DNA from: Edaphochlamys debaryana
Taxonomy: Eukaryota > Chlorophyta > Chlorophyceae > Chlamydomonadales
Length of the DNA stretch: 64,000 bases
Reading direction: 5' to 3'
Assembly: GCA_016858145.1 (NCBI GenBank)
Contig: JAEHOE010000019.1
Coordinates: 372,001-436,000 of the forward strand
Part shown: one piece after another, positions 34,601 to 46,519 of the stretch
Position numbering within the stretch: the first letter of the stretch is position 1
Layout: every line of letters starts with the position of its first letter
Translations under genes and position numbers: made by a program
Notes under the pieces: generated by a model
What the model saw: only the letters and a program-made list of their open reading frames with translations
What the model was told of the DNA's origin: nothing
The model's database searches: none

Positions 34601-37142
34601 GCCGCCCTCGCTTCCGCCGCCTGCGTCGCCGCCCGCGCCCGCGCCCGTACCGCCGCCACCACTTGCCGCAGCTCCGCTGCCACTGCTGCCGCCGCCTGTG
34701 GACCCAGAGCCACCGCCGCCACCGCCGCCTGCCCCCCCGACTCCAGTTGCGCCGCTGCCGCCTCCGCCCCCGGCTCCCCCCGCCGCACCGCTGGCCGCCG
34801 AGGGCGTGCTCCCGGCGGTGCCGGCGCCAACGGTGCTCGTTGGCTCCACCCGAACGTACGTCTGGTAGCACAGGTACAGGTCCCTGCGGCATTCGAGGTA
34901 CTCCGTGTCAAGAGCACCTACATAACGCTGTATCAGGCCCCGTGCGAGGAGCCGCACCAAGCACAACCCGGGTCCCCCGACGCTGCCCTCGGTGGGGCGA
35001 TCTCTCCGCTGGCGCCTTAGCTCCTCCCTACCCCGCCTGCTGGCCCCGCTCGCGCGGACGCACGCACCTGTAGCACAGCAGCACCCGCCGCAGCAGCTCG
35101 CCCACGATGGGGCCCACCTGCTCCACGCTGACATCCCACGGCGGCTCCGCAGCGCCGCCTGCCCCCGCCCCCGTCCCAGGTCCAAGCCCAGCGCCTGCAC
35201 CGGACAGCCTTGACCCTAGCCTTGAGCCCAGCCTCGAGCCCAGCCTCGAGCCCAGGCCGGGCCCCGCTCCGTCCGCCCATGCGCCCGGTGCTAGCTGACC
35301 CAGAGCGCCCCGCAGCTGGTCGGGCCAGTCGTCGGGCAGGCCGGAGAGCTGACGCAGGCCGGCCCGCTGCCCGTCAGTGCGGAAGCCCCCCGCCCAGGCG
35401 AGGAGCCGGTCGGCTACGGGACCAGTCAGGGGCGAGGCGTCCCGCGCACGGCGCGCACGGAAGACGCCACTGAGGAGGGGCCGGGCGTTGTCCTCAGCGG
35501 ACTGAGCCATGCTGCCAACACCAGCATCGCTATCGCTGCCACCTGCTGCTGGCATCGACGTGTTGTTGGCGACCGCATTGGCAGCGGCTGTGGAGCGGCC
35601 CACGAGCAAGTCCACTGCCGGGATGCCGCGCCCACACAGCCGCAGCTCCCAGCCGCCCAGCGCCAGCCCGGGTGCGGGAGAGCCCTCCGCGGGCGGTGCA
35701 TGCGCGGCCTCCCGTGCGGCTGCCAGCACGGCCCCGACGATGCCATACGCTGCCGCCTCCGCCGCCGCCCCCTCCGAACTAGCTGCTGCGTCGGGCCTCA
35801 GCGAGGGTACAGCCTCAAGGCCCTCTGAGGCTGGGGGAGCGGAGGGACTGGGCAGCAGCACGGACAGCGTCCAGGTGCCAGCGCTGCCGCCGAGGCCGGC
35901 AAACACAGAAGGACCACCGCCGATGCACTGTGCCGTCAGGGACGCTAGGGCCTCCAGCGGCCGGCGCCGGAGGGGCCCGGCCGCTGGGGCCCCGCCGTCA
36001 GGGGCCCCGTCGGCGAGTGTGCTTGGGTTAGCATTGAAGTCGTCGTCCAGCCATAGGGTGGTCCAGGCCCACTGTGGGTGGGTACATGGGGCCATACAAT
36101 AAGCATGGGCTTCAAGGCCTACGGCGCGGGTAACGCTGAACGCTGCAGCGCAAAGCTAGTGGGGATGTTACCCAAGTCGTGACGCACCTGTGTGGGAGCG
36201 CTACCGCCCGTCGTGTTGGCAGCCGCTTCAGCCAGAGGCACGGCGGCCGCAAAGACCGATAGGTCGACCGCCGCGAGGGACCCGCTGCCTGGAGGAGCGG
36301 CCGCATGGGAGGCTTCAGACGCCGCATGGCCCTTGGGCCCAGGGGCTTCCTGCGTGCGCGCAGGCCCAGAGGGGAAGCCGTTATGCCTCCAGGTCCGTTG
36401 ATAAAGAGCTACCGAGAGGACTGACTTAGCGGTCCTTACTGGTCGAGCCTTACCCGAAGCAGCACCAGCTCCACTCCGCCGGGGCAAAATGGGTTACCAC
36501 CAGCGCCGCTGGCAACTACTGCATACCCTGCAGGGCCTGATGCGGGAGAGCCAGGCCGTGGGTCTGCAGTAGTCCTGTCGGCTCCCTCCGCAATGCACAA
36601 CGGAATGCGGGTCGGCGGGGGGCACGCCCGCAGCCGCACCTGCGCCGGCAGAAATGGGGGCAGCCCGTTGGATGCGCCTATGCCACTGCCGCTGCACATG
36701 CACGCCTTGCTGCGTCTTGGCCTGCTGCTGGGCTCACCTCCAGAGGTGGCCAATCAGGGGCGGCCGATGATGCTGCAGCAGCACCAATAGCGGGGGCAGT
36801 GCCGGTGGGTAGGCTGAGGTTGAGCACTACGCTGATGGAGTCCAGCAGGGCGGGGCGAGACACCTGCGGCGGCGAAAGTGCGTATCAGCAGGACGCGGGG
36901 CAGGGGCCTGGCTGCACACCGACGCCCCCAGGCCCCTTCCCCTGCACCGCTTGGTCCCGGGTACCCACCGTCACGCTGGTCCGCAGCTCGAGCCCCTCCA
37001 CGCTGCCTTCCGCCGTCGCCGCGCCAGGGCCCTGGAGAGACCAGCACTGTGACCCCGCATCGCCAAGCACACCGATGGCCAAAGCTGTGAGCGCGAAGGG
37101 CAGCACCGCGAGCCGATGGTTGCCGCTTCTGGGGCCGGCCAT
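31668..37142 (-). CDS. Large secreted or membrane protein of unknown function
   Basis: The family is not recognised. The ATG at 37142 starts a signal peptide (HRLAVLPFALTALAIGVLGD). Exons 37142-36969, 36863-36738, 36639-36454, 36349-36188, 36071-35118, 34927-34465, 34277-34135, 33991-33899, 33741-33187, 33021-32950, 32802-32680 and 32511-32202 join in phase; total length is about 1250 residues. Features in order: an Ala-rich region, a Gly/Arg/Leu 4-residue repeat (35.2 kb), YLECRRDLYLCYQTYVRVEP, a long Gly/Ser linker, an Ala-rich helix (LYAAAYGSALLAYESAFLDA) and a hydrophobic segment (FIIVRLLLILLDGVLATTLI) that is probably membrane-spanning. Asn-glycosylation-like NFT, NLT and NIS follow. Two related helical motifs occur (LQDRVDAAVQAM and RQERVDAAATAM). 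The last exon is uncertain: a Pro/Gly tail with DEEPLVWG and DEVPQVWG ends at 31668, but phase also allows another frame ending near 31640. Confidence 0.55.
35210..35256. repeat. 12-bp coding minisatellite
   Basis: About four units of a 12-base repeat around agcctcgagccc encode a Leu-Gly-Ser-Arg repeat within exon 5 of the 31668-37142 gene. Confidence 0.8.
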
Positions 37143-37586
37143 GAGCGACCACGTTCTCGCTCTGGCACGCTGGTCACAGTGCCATAGGCCGTGAAGATGT
37201 AGGATTGCTTCATTGCCGAGAAGTCGGCTTCCAGAGCGGAAGTGCACAGCGACGTCGGCCGGTCCGAGGCTTTGATCAATTTGCTTTCCGAGCTGACATT
37301 GTTCAGAGTAGACAGGTGTATGTCTATTTTCATGCGGGGTGAGCCGGAGTGAAGGTTTCAGCGGACAGGATCCAAGCTTCCAAGGACAGCCCGCGCAAGG
37401 CGCTCTCCTCCTGGCGAGCCCTTTCCCTGCTGTGGTCCAGCTCCCCATTAACCTGCACCAGTAGCTACACACTCAACATCTCCTTTCAGCACTGCGTGGT
37501 GGAGAGGAATGTTTGCCGCGATGTCGCTCCTCGACCCGGGCTAAGCAGGAGCACACCGGCGATTCTCTGACGCCCAAGCTGTGCTC
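37143..37586. other. Divergent intergenic region, large protein gene / RFWD3-like gene
   Basis: A 444-base head-to-head gap and candidate bidirectional promoter. No clear TATA element is seen. Confidence 0.4.
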
Positions 37587-40500
37587 ATGCCGATGACGCG
37601 TAAGCCGGGAGGAAGTTTTGACTCGCCGCGCCAAGCCATGCTCGCGGCTTACAGCTTGTGCCGACCGTGCGACCCTGCGCTGCAGCGATCGAGATTCTGG
37701 ACGACGAGGAGGGCAGCGGGGACCGCGCAGAGGCTGAAGGCGGGGCTCATGTAGCGGCCAGCGCGCTGCCCCCGCCTGCGCCTGTGGGCGAGTCGGCAGC
37801 TCCTTCGCCCGAGGCGGCCCCGCCCGGGGCCGGGCCCTCGGCCCCGCCGGCAGCAGCCGCGCCTGCGGCTACCACCATGACAGGGGAATGCGTCATCTGC
37901 ATGGAGCCCTACGAGGCAGAGGGCGACCACTCGCCTGTGTTCCTGCGCTGCGGCCACCATGCTGGTAGGGACTGCAGCGTCGAGTGCACGGAAGGCGCAA
38001 GCGGCCTTTACTGCGGGACCCCTCCTCCCCCGCAGGCAAGCAGTGCATGGAGCAGTGGATACATGTGCAGAAGAAGTGTCCTCAATGCCGCGTCAAGTAA
38101 GGAGGGCTGCGAGGATGCACGGGACCGTGTGCTTCCCAACTCTCGGTACAAGCAGGCCACGCAGTCGCCGCTCAGGGGGTGTGCATCCTCAGCGAGGGCA
38201 CACATGCGGCATGGCGTACCATAGCCATCATCCCTAGCCTGCCCTGCCGCTCCGTGCTAGCAGTCCTGTCCATCACCTTCTGTCCTCTGTCTGGTGCTCT
38301 TCACTCCATGCCCAGGGCTACACTGCGCCAACTGATTCGCATCTTCAATCTGCCCGCGCTCGTGGTGGCCGGGGGTGGCCCTGTGACGCCCGCCGCCCCG
38401 GCCCAGCTCTCGGAGCTGGCCCAGCGCGAGGTGATGCTGCAGGCCGCGCAACGCGCCAAGGCCAAAGCTGAAGAGGTAAGGTCAGGGCACAATCAAGACT
38501 CGCGATGTGGGTCGCAGAGGCATGTCCTCGCTTGGACTTGGTCTGCTTTCTAGCACACCGCTTGCAGGCCACAGAGCACACTCCGCCACCGCACCTTCAA
38601 CTTCAGTCCCGATTCCTGCACCTGCACCCGGCTCCCCAGGAAGCGCGCGAGAAGGACCGCGAGGCCAAGCGGCTGCGCACGGAGCGGGACCAGGCGCATC
38701 AGTCCATGGAGGCCCTGCGGCGGCAGGCTCAGGCGGCGCAGGCGGCCCTAGCGGAGCGGGATGCCAAGCACCAGCAACAGCTGCTGCAGCTGACGGCCGC
38801 GGCCCAGCAGGCCATCGAGGCGCAGCGCCAGCAGTGCATGCAGCAGATGCAGTCGGCCGTAGCAGCCGCAGCGGCCACGGCGGCACGTGCTACAGGGGCG
38901 GCGGGGGCAGCAGGGTGCTCGGTGACAGGCGCGACGCCTCCGGCCCCTGCGCCGGCAGTGGCAGCTTCCGCGGCGCCCGGGGCAGCGGCTGCGCCGCTGC
39001 AGCCGACGCCGCAGCCCAAGGCACCGTCCACAACACTGACGCCGCCTCCCGCAGTTGGGGTCACGCAGCCGCCACCGGCTCCCAGCGCCCCTGTGGCGCC
39101 TCAAGCCGTAACGCAGGCCGCGCCGCCGACCGCTGCTGCCTCAGGGCCTGCAGCGGGCGCCATGTGGGGGCACTACACCTCCGCCACGCCCGCACCCTCT
39201 CCGCCACCCACGCTCGTCTCATCCAGCTCCTTCGCCGCACCAGGGCCTGCCCTTTCGCCGCAGCCAGCCACTTTCCCCTGGCTGGGGTCAGGGCCCGCTG
39301 CTCCTGTGGCGACATCGGTGGCGACGCCGGCCCCCATCCCAGAGCCACCCCCCTTTGAGCGGCTCTTCTGGGTCTCGGTCAGCGGCTGCAGGCTGGCGGC
39401 GCTGGATCCTCTCGGGGGCTGCATCATGGTGACCGAGCAGCCGGCGACGCCGGCGGGCGGAGGCGCGTCCTGGGTTCGCAAGATCAGCCTGGCGTCGTGG
39501 CAGGTGGGCAGTGGGCGGGCACAGTTGTGGACTTAACGGCTGGGGTAGGCTGCTCATTCATTCTCTCTGTCGTCCTGCACAGCCTCTCCCATCCGGCTTT
39601 CCACTTGACTTTCCTCTGCAGAGCCTGAAGTCCTGCCATGACCTTCCGCCCTGCTTATACCGACGCTTGCCTCTGCAATACCTTGAGTTTTGCCATAAGC
39701 CTGGCTCTCTCTCCTTTCTGGCCCTCCCCCACAGTCCTCGACGCGCATAATGCTGCCCCCAACCGCCGGCATCGCCTGCGACCTCCAGGTCGCACCACCA
39801 CCTCCCGGCCTCGCCGCCGCCTCCTACCCCCGCCTCACGGCCCTCGTCACGCGCGGCCTGGGCCTCTCCCTCATCTGCCCCCGCGCCGACTCTGTCGTTG
39901 CTACCTTCGCCGGCCTGCCCCACAAGCCCGTCAGCGTCAGCTGGGTCCCCACAGACGCCGGCCCAACCGCCATCGCGGCGCTGCCAACCGCCTCTCCCAC
40001 CTCATGGGAGCACGTGCTCGTGGCGGGGCTCGAGCGGGGCCACGTGGCCCTGCTCGACACACGCCGTACCAGCGAACCCGTAGCAGTCCTGGCCCCACTA
40101 CAGGTCCGCCCAACCTGCGCCCAGCTGCCAGTGCGGACAGTGGCGGCGCTGCCGTCGGTCGGGGGGCCGGCGGACGCAGCGGGCGGCGGCGCGCGGTGGC
40201 CCGCCGTGGCGCTGTCCTGCCCGCGCGGCGCGTGGCTGATGGCGGGGGCCGAGGGGTCACCGGAGGGAGGGCCGGCCATGCACGTCCTGGGCGGCGGCTT
40301 CGGAGCCAGCGCCAGCATGCAGGTGGAGCACCTGGCCGTGACAGCCGCCTCAGCGGCAGGCGGGGCCGTTGGGGGAGCATCAGGCTGGCTGGGGGGCGCC
40401 TTCGGGGTCCAGGAGGCGGCGCAGCCCTGGCGTGTGGCGCTGTCCTGGAAGCCCAGCGACGCCACGGGCGCGGCGGGGGCGGCGGGAGGGTTGGGGCCGC

Positions 40501-41018
40501 GGCACGAGGTGGGGCGCGTCAAGCTCAACGGCAACTACACGCACGAGGTTAGCCGGGTGGTGCAGAGGGCTGCAGGGTATACCCTACATAGTCAAAGCAA
40601 GCGCTGGGAGCCTTCCAGTCTTAGGCCCACAGACCCGCCGTGCATTCCTTTCTCACCGCCCGGCCCTCGCCCGGCCCCCACCCCGCAGCGCACCCTCCAA
40701 GCCTACACGCGCGCCGGCGTCTCGTCCGTGCGCAGCTGCTTCGTGCCCTCCTGTGACCCCGCCAGCGCCGGCGGCAGCGGGCCCCCCCCGCAGCTGGCGT
40801 CCAGCGACGACCGCTCCCGCCGGCCCGTGGTCTGGTCTCTGCGGGATCACGCGGGTGGGGCCGCGGGCGCGCCCTGGCAGTGGCTAGAGGAGCACCCCGA
40901 GCCGCCCACCTGCACCGTGGCGGCACTGGGCCCGGGCGGGGGTGCGGCGGGCGCGCCCTGCTTCTTGGCCGCATCCAGCGCTAGTATAGTCAACGTGTAT
41001 CACAGGCGGACAGGGTAG
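37587..41018 (+). CDS. RFWD3-like E3 ubiquitin ligase (RING, coiled coil, WD-type C-terminus)
   Basis: RFWD3 ubiquitinates RPA and other replication-fork proteins. Exons 37587-37599 (13 bases), 37686-37964, 38036-38096, 38316-38475, 38640-39503, 39735-40547 and 40689-41018 give 839 residues with matching phases. The RING is at residues 73-115: C73, C76, C93, H95, C101, C112 and C115, in the order ECVICMEPYE, RCGHHAGKQCMEQWIH, KKCPQCRVKA. The CGHxxGxxCxxxW ... KCPQCxxKA pattern matches RFWD3 closely. A charged coiled coil follows (REKDREAKRLRTERDQAHQS, residues roughly 172-250), then a Pro/Ala linker and a C-terminal half with WD-like strands (ERGHVALLDTRRTSEPVAVL, RRPVVWSLRDHAGG). The tiny first exon is supported only by phase and its close match to the gene at 57269-59960. 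Confidence 0.75.
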
Positions 41019-41632
41019 GTCTGGATGTGCAGGTGCAGGTGCAGGGGGTGTTGTGCTTTTAGGGGGGGCGCTGTAAGCGCAGCGAGGCACTGGGGAGGCT
41101 CAGGTGCGGTCGGGCGCCGAAGATGGCGTCCGGTAAGCACGGAATGGTGGTCACTGCCACAGGGAAGGCCTTGAAAGGGGTGGGTGTGCAAAGGGCCTGG
41201 GCAGCAGGCTCGTGTGTTCGCGGGTCAGGAGAGTTCTCGAACCTGTGCCGTTACGACCTGATACGGGATGGGGCAGTGTCCGTGGGCTTGGTGGGGCACG
41301 GGCAGCTCTTCCACGGGAACGTTGTTGAGGCCGCGGGATACTGGTAGAGAAGCCGGGGAGGTGTCGGAGGCATCCGAAAGTAGACGTTGTGGACCAGGGA
41401 AACAGGCCTTGAAAGAGATTTGGTCGACAAGCGGAGGAGGACGGCAGGATGTCTGGCACGGACCAGAGAGGTACGGCAAGTGCGCCGTAGCGGCCTCGCA
41501 TCGAGACGACGGTCGCTGGCTGACCGACAGTCATATGTGTAATCAATGCCACATACACGATCGCTTGCTAAAGAAGGCTCCACCGTTATGTAGACCGGCA
41601 AACGCCGACAGCGCTACAGCTCAACCGTAGCA
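41019..41632. other. Intergenic, RFWD3-like 3' region and MYND gene promoter
   Basis: No gene is seen. A short aggtgc repeat lies near 41028-41045 and a TGTAA signal at 41072-41076. Confidence 0.4.
41072..41076 (+). terminator. Candidate polyadenylation signal TGTAA
   Basis: The green-algal polyadenylation motif TGTAA lies 54 bases after the RFWD3-like stop codon. Confidence 0.4.
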
Positions 41633-44600
41633 ATGGCTCGGAGCACCGACTTGCACGCGGAAGCCAGCCGACTTCAGGCGCTGGTGCCTAGCCTACTCGC
41701 AGGGCCAACACCTGATCAGCTGGAAGAAGTAAAAGTAGTGCTGCAGCGCATGCGCGATGCCAGCGGCGATGAGCTCTCCCTCAGCCCAGAGCTTGAGCGC
41801 AGCATACTGGTCTGCGTCTCAGCAGCTACGTCATGGATGAGCGAGCTAGATGCGGACCTGGCGGACCAACAGTTGGCCACGGCCATCCTCGCGCTCTCCT
41901 TGTGCACGTGGGTCTCGGAAGTGCACCGGGACCTCGACTCCCTCGGCGCGGTGAACTTCACCCGCGGCGTGCTGCGCACGCAAACCCTGCAACGGCTAGC
42001 GGTCTACGCGCACTGGCTGGCGGGCTCAGTGGCGCAGGCCCCCGGCGGCGCCGACGGCCCTCGCGGGGGAAGGAACGAGGAGGGGAGCGCCGGCGCCGAG
42101 CCTGCGCAACTGCACCGGCTGCAGGCGGCCCCGGCGCTCCTGCTCGAGCGTATGACGGGCCTGGAGCGGGCCAGCTATCTCTTCCGCCACCTCGTGCTAA
42201 ACGTGTGCGACGTCGCCGCAGACGCGACACAGGCGGCGTCACAGCCCGGCACTGCCAGCCGAGGCCAGGACCGGGAACGGCTGCGGCTCCAGGTCGCGAG
42301 GAGGGTGCTAATCGCCGAGCTGGTCGACGCTGTGGCGACCAGCAACCTGCTCGAGCACCTGGCCAGGGCCCTGCTTGCGGCGGCCGCACGCATCGGCGCC
42401 GCTGCTGATAAAGACCCGCCAGACGCCACGGAGTGCGACTGGGGGCTGGCGCTGGCTGACGTGTTCGACGCCAGCAAGGCCTTGAGGTACCTGCTTGAAA
42501 ACGTCCCCGAGCGCTATCTGGGCGGCGCCGCGGCGGCGGCCAAGCTGCGATCTGCCCTGACGGGCCCCGGCATGCAGCACCTGGCTCTGACGGCGGGGCT
42601 GGCGGCGCTGCACGCAGGGGACGGCGGGCCCTGCCACGGCCTGCCCGAGCACCTCGTCCGCGGTATGCCGGTCCTCCTGCAAGACGAGGACGACGACGAG
42701 CCCACAGCGCAGTGCGTACGACACCTGCCAAAAGCTGGGGCCGTAATGCAGGGGCCAGAGGCGCTCTCCGCCATGGTGAACGCCATCTCCTGGCCCCTGG
42801 CCGAGGAGTGCCCCCTCGGCCGCCGTGCTTCAGCCCTCCTGCTGCTGCGTGTGTGCCGCTTTGCGGTGGACTCGGCTGAAGGCTGGGGAGCGACCTCCGT
42901 GCCTGGGCAACCTCGCATCCTGCTGGGCGTCGACGCAGCCAGCCTAGCCTGCGACGCCCTTGCCGGCCTAGACAAGATACTACGCGAGCAGAGCAAGCAT
43001 GCATCCGCCCGCGCGGGCAGCTGGGCCACGGAGGCCGAGGCGGAGCGATGGCGCGCTGCCGTAGCGGCGTGCCAGGACTCCACGCTGTGGCTGGACGATG
43101 AGTACCGCCTGCTCGCTCAGGCGGTGTTCGGCCTGCTGGACGGCGGCCATCTCCTATCTCCGGACGGTAAGAGGATGGACAGGGCCCGGTCCCTCGGACT
43201 CTGGCCCCGTGATGCCAGTCAGTCGCTTGTACGCCCAGCCGAGGGTTGCCCACCACGGCCGCGACCAGCCAACTCGTCCCTGACTTCCGACCCTGCCACG
43301 TGCCTGCCTCGCAGGCACCCTCCCGGCGCAGCCCTCCAGCGCGGTTGCCGCCGCCCTGGACGCCGGCTTGCTGCCGTGCCTGGAGCGCCACCTGCGCCTG
43401 GGCGCCAAGTACCGGTACCCCCCGGCGGCCCAGATGGCTAGCGAGCTGCTCTCCGCCCTGGCGCCCACGGCCTCTGCCGCAAGGCCCGGCCTGCAGCACC
43501 TCCTGGCGTACGGCCCAGTCGACCAGGCCGCGGCGTTCGTGGCCACAGTCGCGAAGCTCCTCCGGCGCATGGGCCAGGACGGAGCTGCGGAGCGGCCGGA
43601 CCCCACGCGGACGGAGGCAGAGACGGAGGCTGAGAGGCGCTGCGCGAGGCTCATTGGCGCCATCGGGCAGCTGCACGACCCACTGCTCCCGCTCCTGCGT
43701 GACGCGGCCGTGTCCGCGCCCGCGCAGTCGCCCCCAGCCCCACACCAGGCTGCTGCGGGTGCGGCAACGGAGCCTCACGCGGGGGCGGAACGCGGCTCCC
43801 ACCCCGCTCGGCAGCTGGTGCTCGTACTGGCGGCCAGCGCGGTGCAGTGGCTGCCGGAGCTGTCCCGTCTGGCGGTATCCCATCTGGAGGCAGACGTCGC
43901 CGCAAGGCGGCAGCAGGGTACCGCGGCGGGGTTCAGCGTGTGGTCTGAGAGGACCAGGGGCGTGCTGGCCATGCCCCTGGCCTGGCTGAAGGTGCTGACC
44001 CTCCTGGGAGAGGAGGGTGGCAGCGGAGGCCTCGGAGCAGGCGAGAGCAGCGCCGACGCCGGCGGCATGCCGCACGCGGGGCCCTCCACCACCGTGCCGG
44101 CCGCCGGTGGCGGCGGGGGAGGCGAGGCCGGCGGGTGCAGCACCTGGAGGCGGTTCCTGGCTGCCGAGTCAGGCGCGCTGCCACTCCTCGGGCTGATGCT
44201 GCGGCTGTCGGAGTCCTGGTCGCCCCCTCCGCCTCAGAAACGCGCCGAGACGTTCAGTAACTCGTACATGTTGATGCTCCCAGCCCTATGCGCCGCCGTG
44301 GCTGCGGCGGCCCCTGAGGAGCTCCGGCGCGCCTCGCGTGACGGCGCCGCCGCGGCCGGCTCCTCCAGCGGCGGCTCGAGTGCCGCTACGACCTCCACGG
44401 GAGCTAGCCCGGCCTACTGGAATCCTGCACTGCTGCGCGGGCTAGCTATCAAGCTAGTGGTGCAGGGCTGTCATACTGGGGCCATGCTGGCCACCGAACT
44501 CGCCTCCGTGGTGACCGAATGGGGCTCTGGAGGAGAGGTTGACCGGAGGCGGCTTGCCCTGCTCGGAGAGCGGGATAGGCCCTTCATGGTGGCAAAATCG

Positions 44601-44816
44601 AGCCCCAATGGCCTGGCTGTCGTTTCGCAAGGCCTGCCGCGAATGGAGGAGGTCCGAGCGCTGCTGCCCGCGTGCGGTTTCCCGCGGTGCAGCGCCCTGC
44701 AGGGGGACAGCGAGGCGGGGGTGGTGGTGGCAGCTTACGCCGAGGGGCTGGGCGGGTGCAAGTACTGCGGCGCGGAGTGCGCCCGTCGGCACAGGGAGGC
44801 CGGGGCGGCGCCGTAG
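41633..44816 (+). CDS. Large helical protein with C-terminal MYND-like zinc finger
   Basis: Two exons (41633-43166 and 43315-44816) join in phase (LLSPDG|TLPAQPSSAVAAA) to 1011 residues, starting at the ATG at 41633 (MARSTDLHAEASRLQALVPS). Most of the protein is helical and Leu/Ala-rich with no domain I can name. The C-terminus (LLPACGFPRCSALQGDSEAG, then GCKYCGAECARRHREAG) follows the CxNPxCxNLxGDSEA ... YCxxEC layout of algal MYND fingers. The final His-Cys pair of a full MYND is missing because the protein ends soon after. MYND fingers bind proline-rich partners. Proteins of this layout form large families in volvocine algae (recalled knowledge). A 705-codon frame on the opposite strand is a shadow. 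Confidence 0.75.
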
Positions 44817-46519
44817 AGGGGCGTACGAGGTAGGGGCGAGGAGCAATGACATGGAGCAGCAGGCCTGCGGGGAAACCTGGGGTACTGAGTTTTATCATTT
44901 GTGTCGTGTGGGTTATGCCTAGGTGGAAGGAGGGAGGGGGTAATGAGAGCAACACACTCGCAAGGAACCGTGCTTTGTGCTTTACACGGGCAATAACAAT
45001 GATGAAGCCCAATGCCATACCTGTTCTTACCATCCTACGTGAATATCAGGTCATACACGTACAGCGGGCCTGCAGACGTACACGCGCGGCCAGCCTGGGC
45101 CTAGCGGGCCCTGCCCTGATGTTCGGATGGCATCAGCATATCGGTTACACTTTAGGGGGTGGTCTGGTCTGGGGACTGGGGACTGTCGCACAATGCATCT
45201 TCAGTAGCAGCACCTTCTGACCTGGCAAGGTGGCCATGTTGATTTGGAATTGATTCTGGACGTACCGTGTGATGGGTTCAAGTGCTCTTGTCCCGGCTCT
45301 ACTGCATACTGAACGCTTGGTATCTCTGGTGTTTGGTCCGTTTGGCAAGCCACTCTGTGAAATTTTGAGCTCAGAACGACGACTGCCGAGGCCTGAGGCA
45401 GCCCCGTCATGTACTGTACTGCTGCTTTTTGTTGGTCAGCCGGGTTTGCAGACCCACTCCGAACCCGAAGCCGCCGGGTTAGTACCCGGAAGCAGCTTGC
45501 GTTGCTGTTGGAGTTACGGTGGCTGCGTTGTTCAAGGAGCCCCTTACCTACCGGTACGGATGTAGAGGGCGGTGTAGAGCGTGCGTAGGCACTTCTGCAC
45601 TCAGGTGCGGCCCACCGGCAGAAACGACACATGACATGCTTGAAACGCGCTTAGTGTGAGTCTTCCCTCGTCTGTTGGTATTGGTGCTGGTGGACGGCAT
45701 TGACTTGAGGCGGAGCGCGCGTTGCCTAGCGTAGAGGAGGTGGCTGTGTGGCTGGCTTGACCAAGACGCGCCGGTGACAGTTGGCTAGCTCATGCTTAAC
45801 TGACTTGGTTACAGCAGCTGTCATGGTTCATGTGAGACGTCCCGCACTCCGCCACGACCGCTCTCACCGTCGACTCGTCTGGGTTAGCCTCCTATCCACA
45901 TTACAGCCCGCAGCACCTACCTAAGCTTCCTCATCCCGCCGTCGCCCTCCCTATCCCAGCCTCGTCACCTGTCCGCACCTTGCACCACGCACCTCCGCGT
46001 CCTCTCCTAGCTTGTCACCCCCTCTCGTGCACTCCTCTCCCACTCTCCACTCACACGCCGGTCTCACACGAACCTGGCCCGCTGCTGCCCCGTTGTTTGC
46101 TGCAGTGAAGGCCGTCCCAACAAGCAAGAGACCTTGCTCCCTCCAGTCCAGTCCGTGACAGCGGGTGGGCAGGATAGGGAGCCGTGAAGGAACAGCCCTG
46201 GCCATCTGCCACCGCCCCTCGTCAACACAACGGACCCAGCAGCCGAGGCACCCACCCACCAGCCGCCAGGAGGCCACGCTGCATCTTACGGCGCATGGCG
46301 CGTGCCTCACCGAACAAACCAGCCCCTAAGCCTGTCGCATCTTCCCCCTGCCCGCGGCGCCGTCCGTTCCCCCAGACCCCGACACGGTAGCTGCACATTG
46401 CCTCGACCCTCCCCGCTGCCGCACCCGCCCCGCGCAGACTCTACCTGACCCCTCCACAGGCACTCCTCACAGCTTCTCCCTAGCGCTCAATGCCTTTCGG
46501 AGCTCATTTCCATGCCACC
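44817..46519. other. Intergenic, 1.7 kb between convergent genes
   Basis: No coding pattern with conserved sequence is seen; frames up to 143 codons look like chance. Parts near 45000-45400 are AT-richer than average. Confidence 0.5.

Noticed and set aside
41958..44075. 705-codon open frame on the minus strand
   Set aside because: It is opposite the MYND-like gene, has no recognisable motif and extreme Arg/Pro composition, and follows from the GC-rich codon bias of the plus-strand exons.
45201..45632. 143-codon minus frame in the 44.8-46.5 kb gap
   Set aside because: No conserved motif, no splice-linked partner exon and no homologous neighbour.
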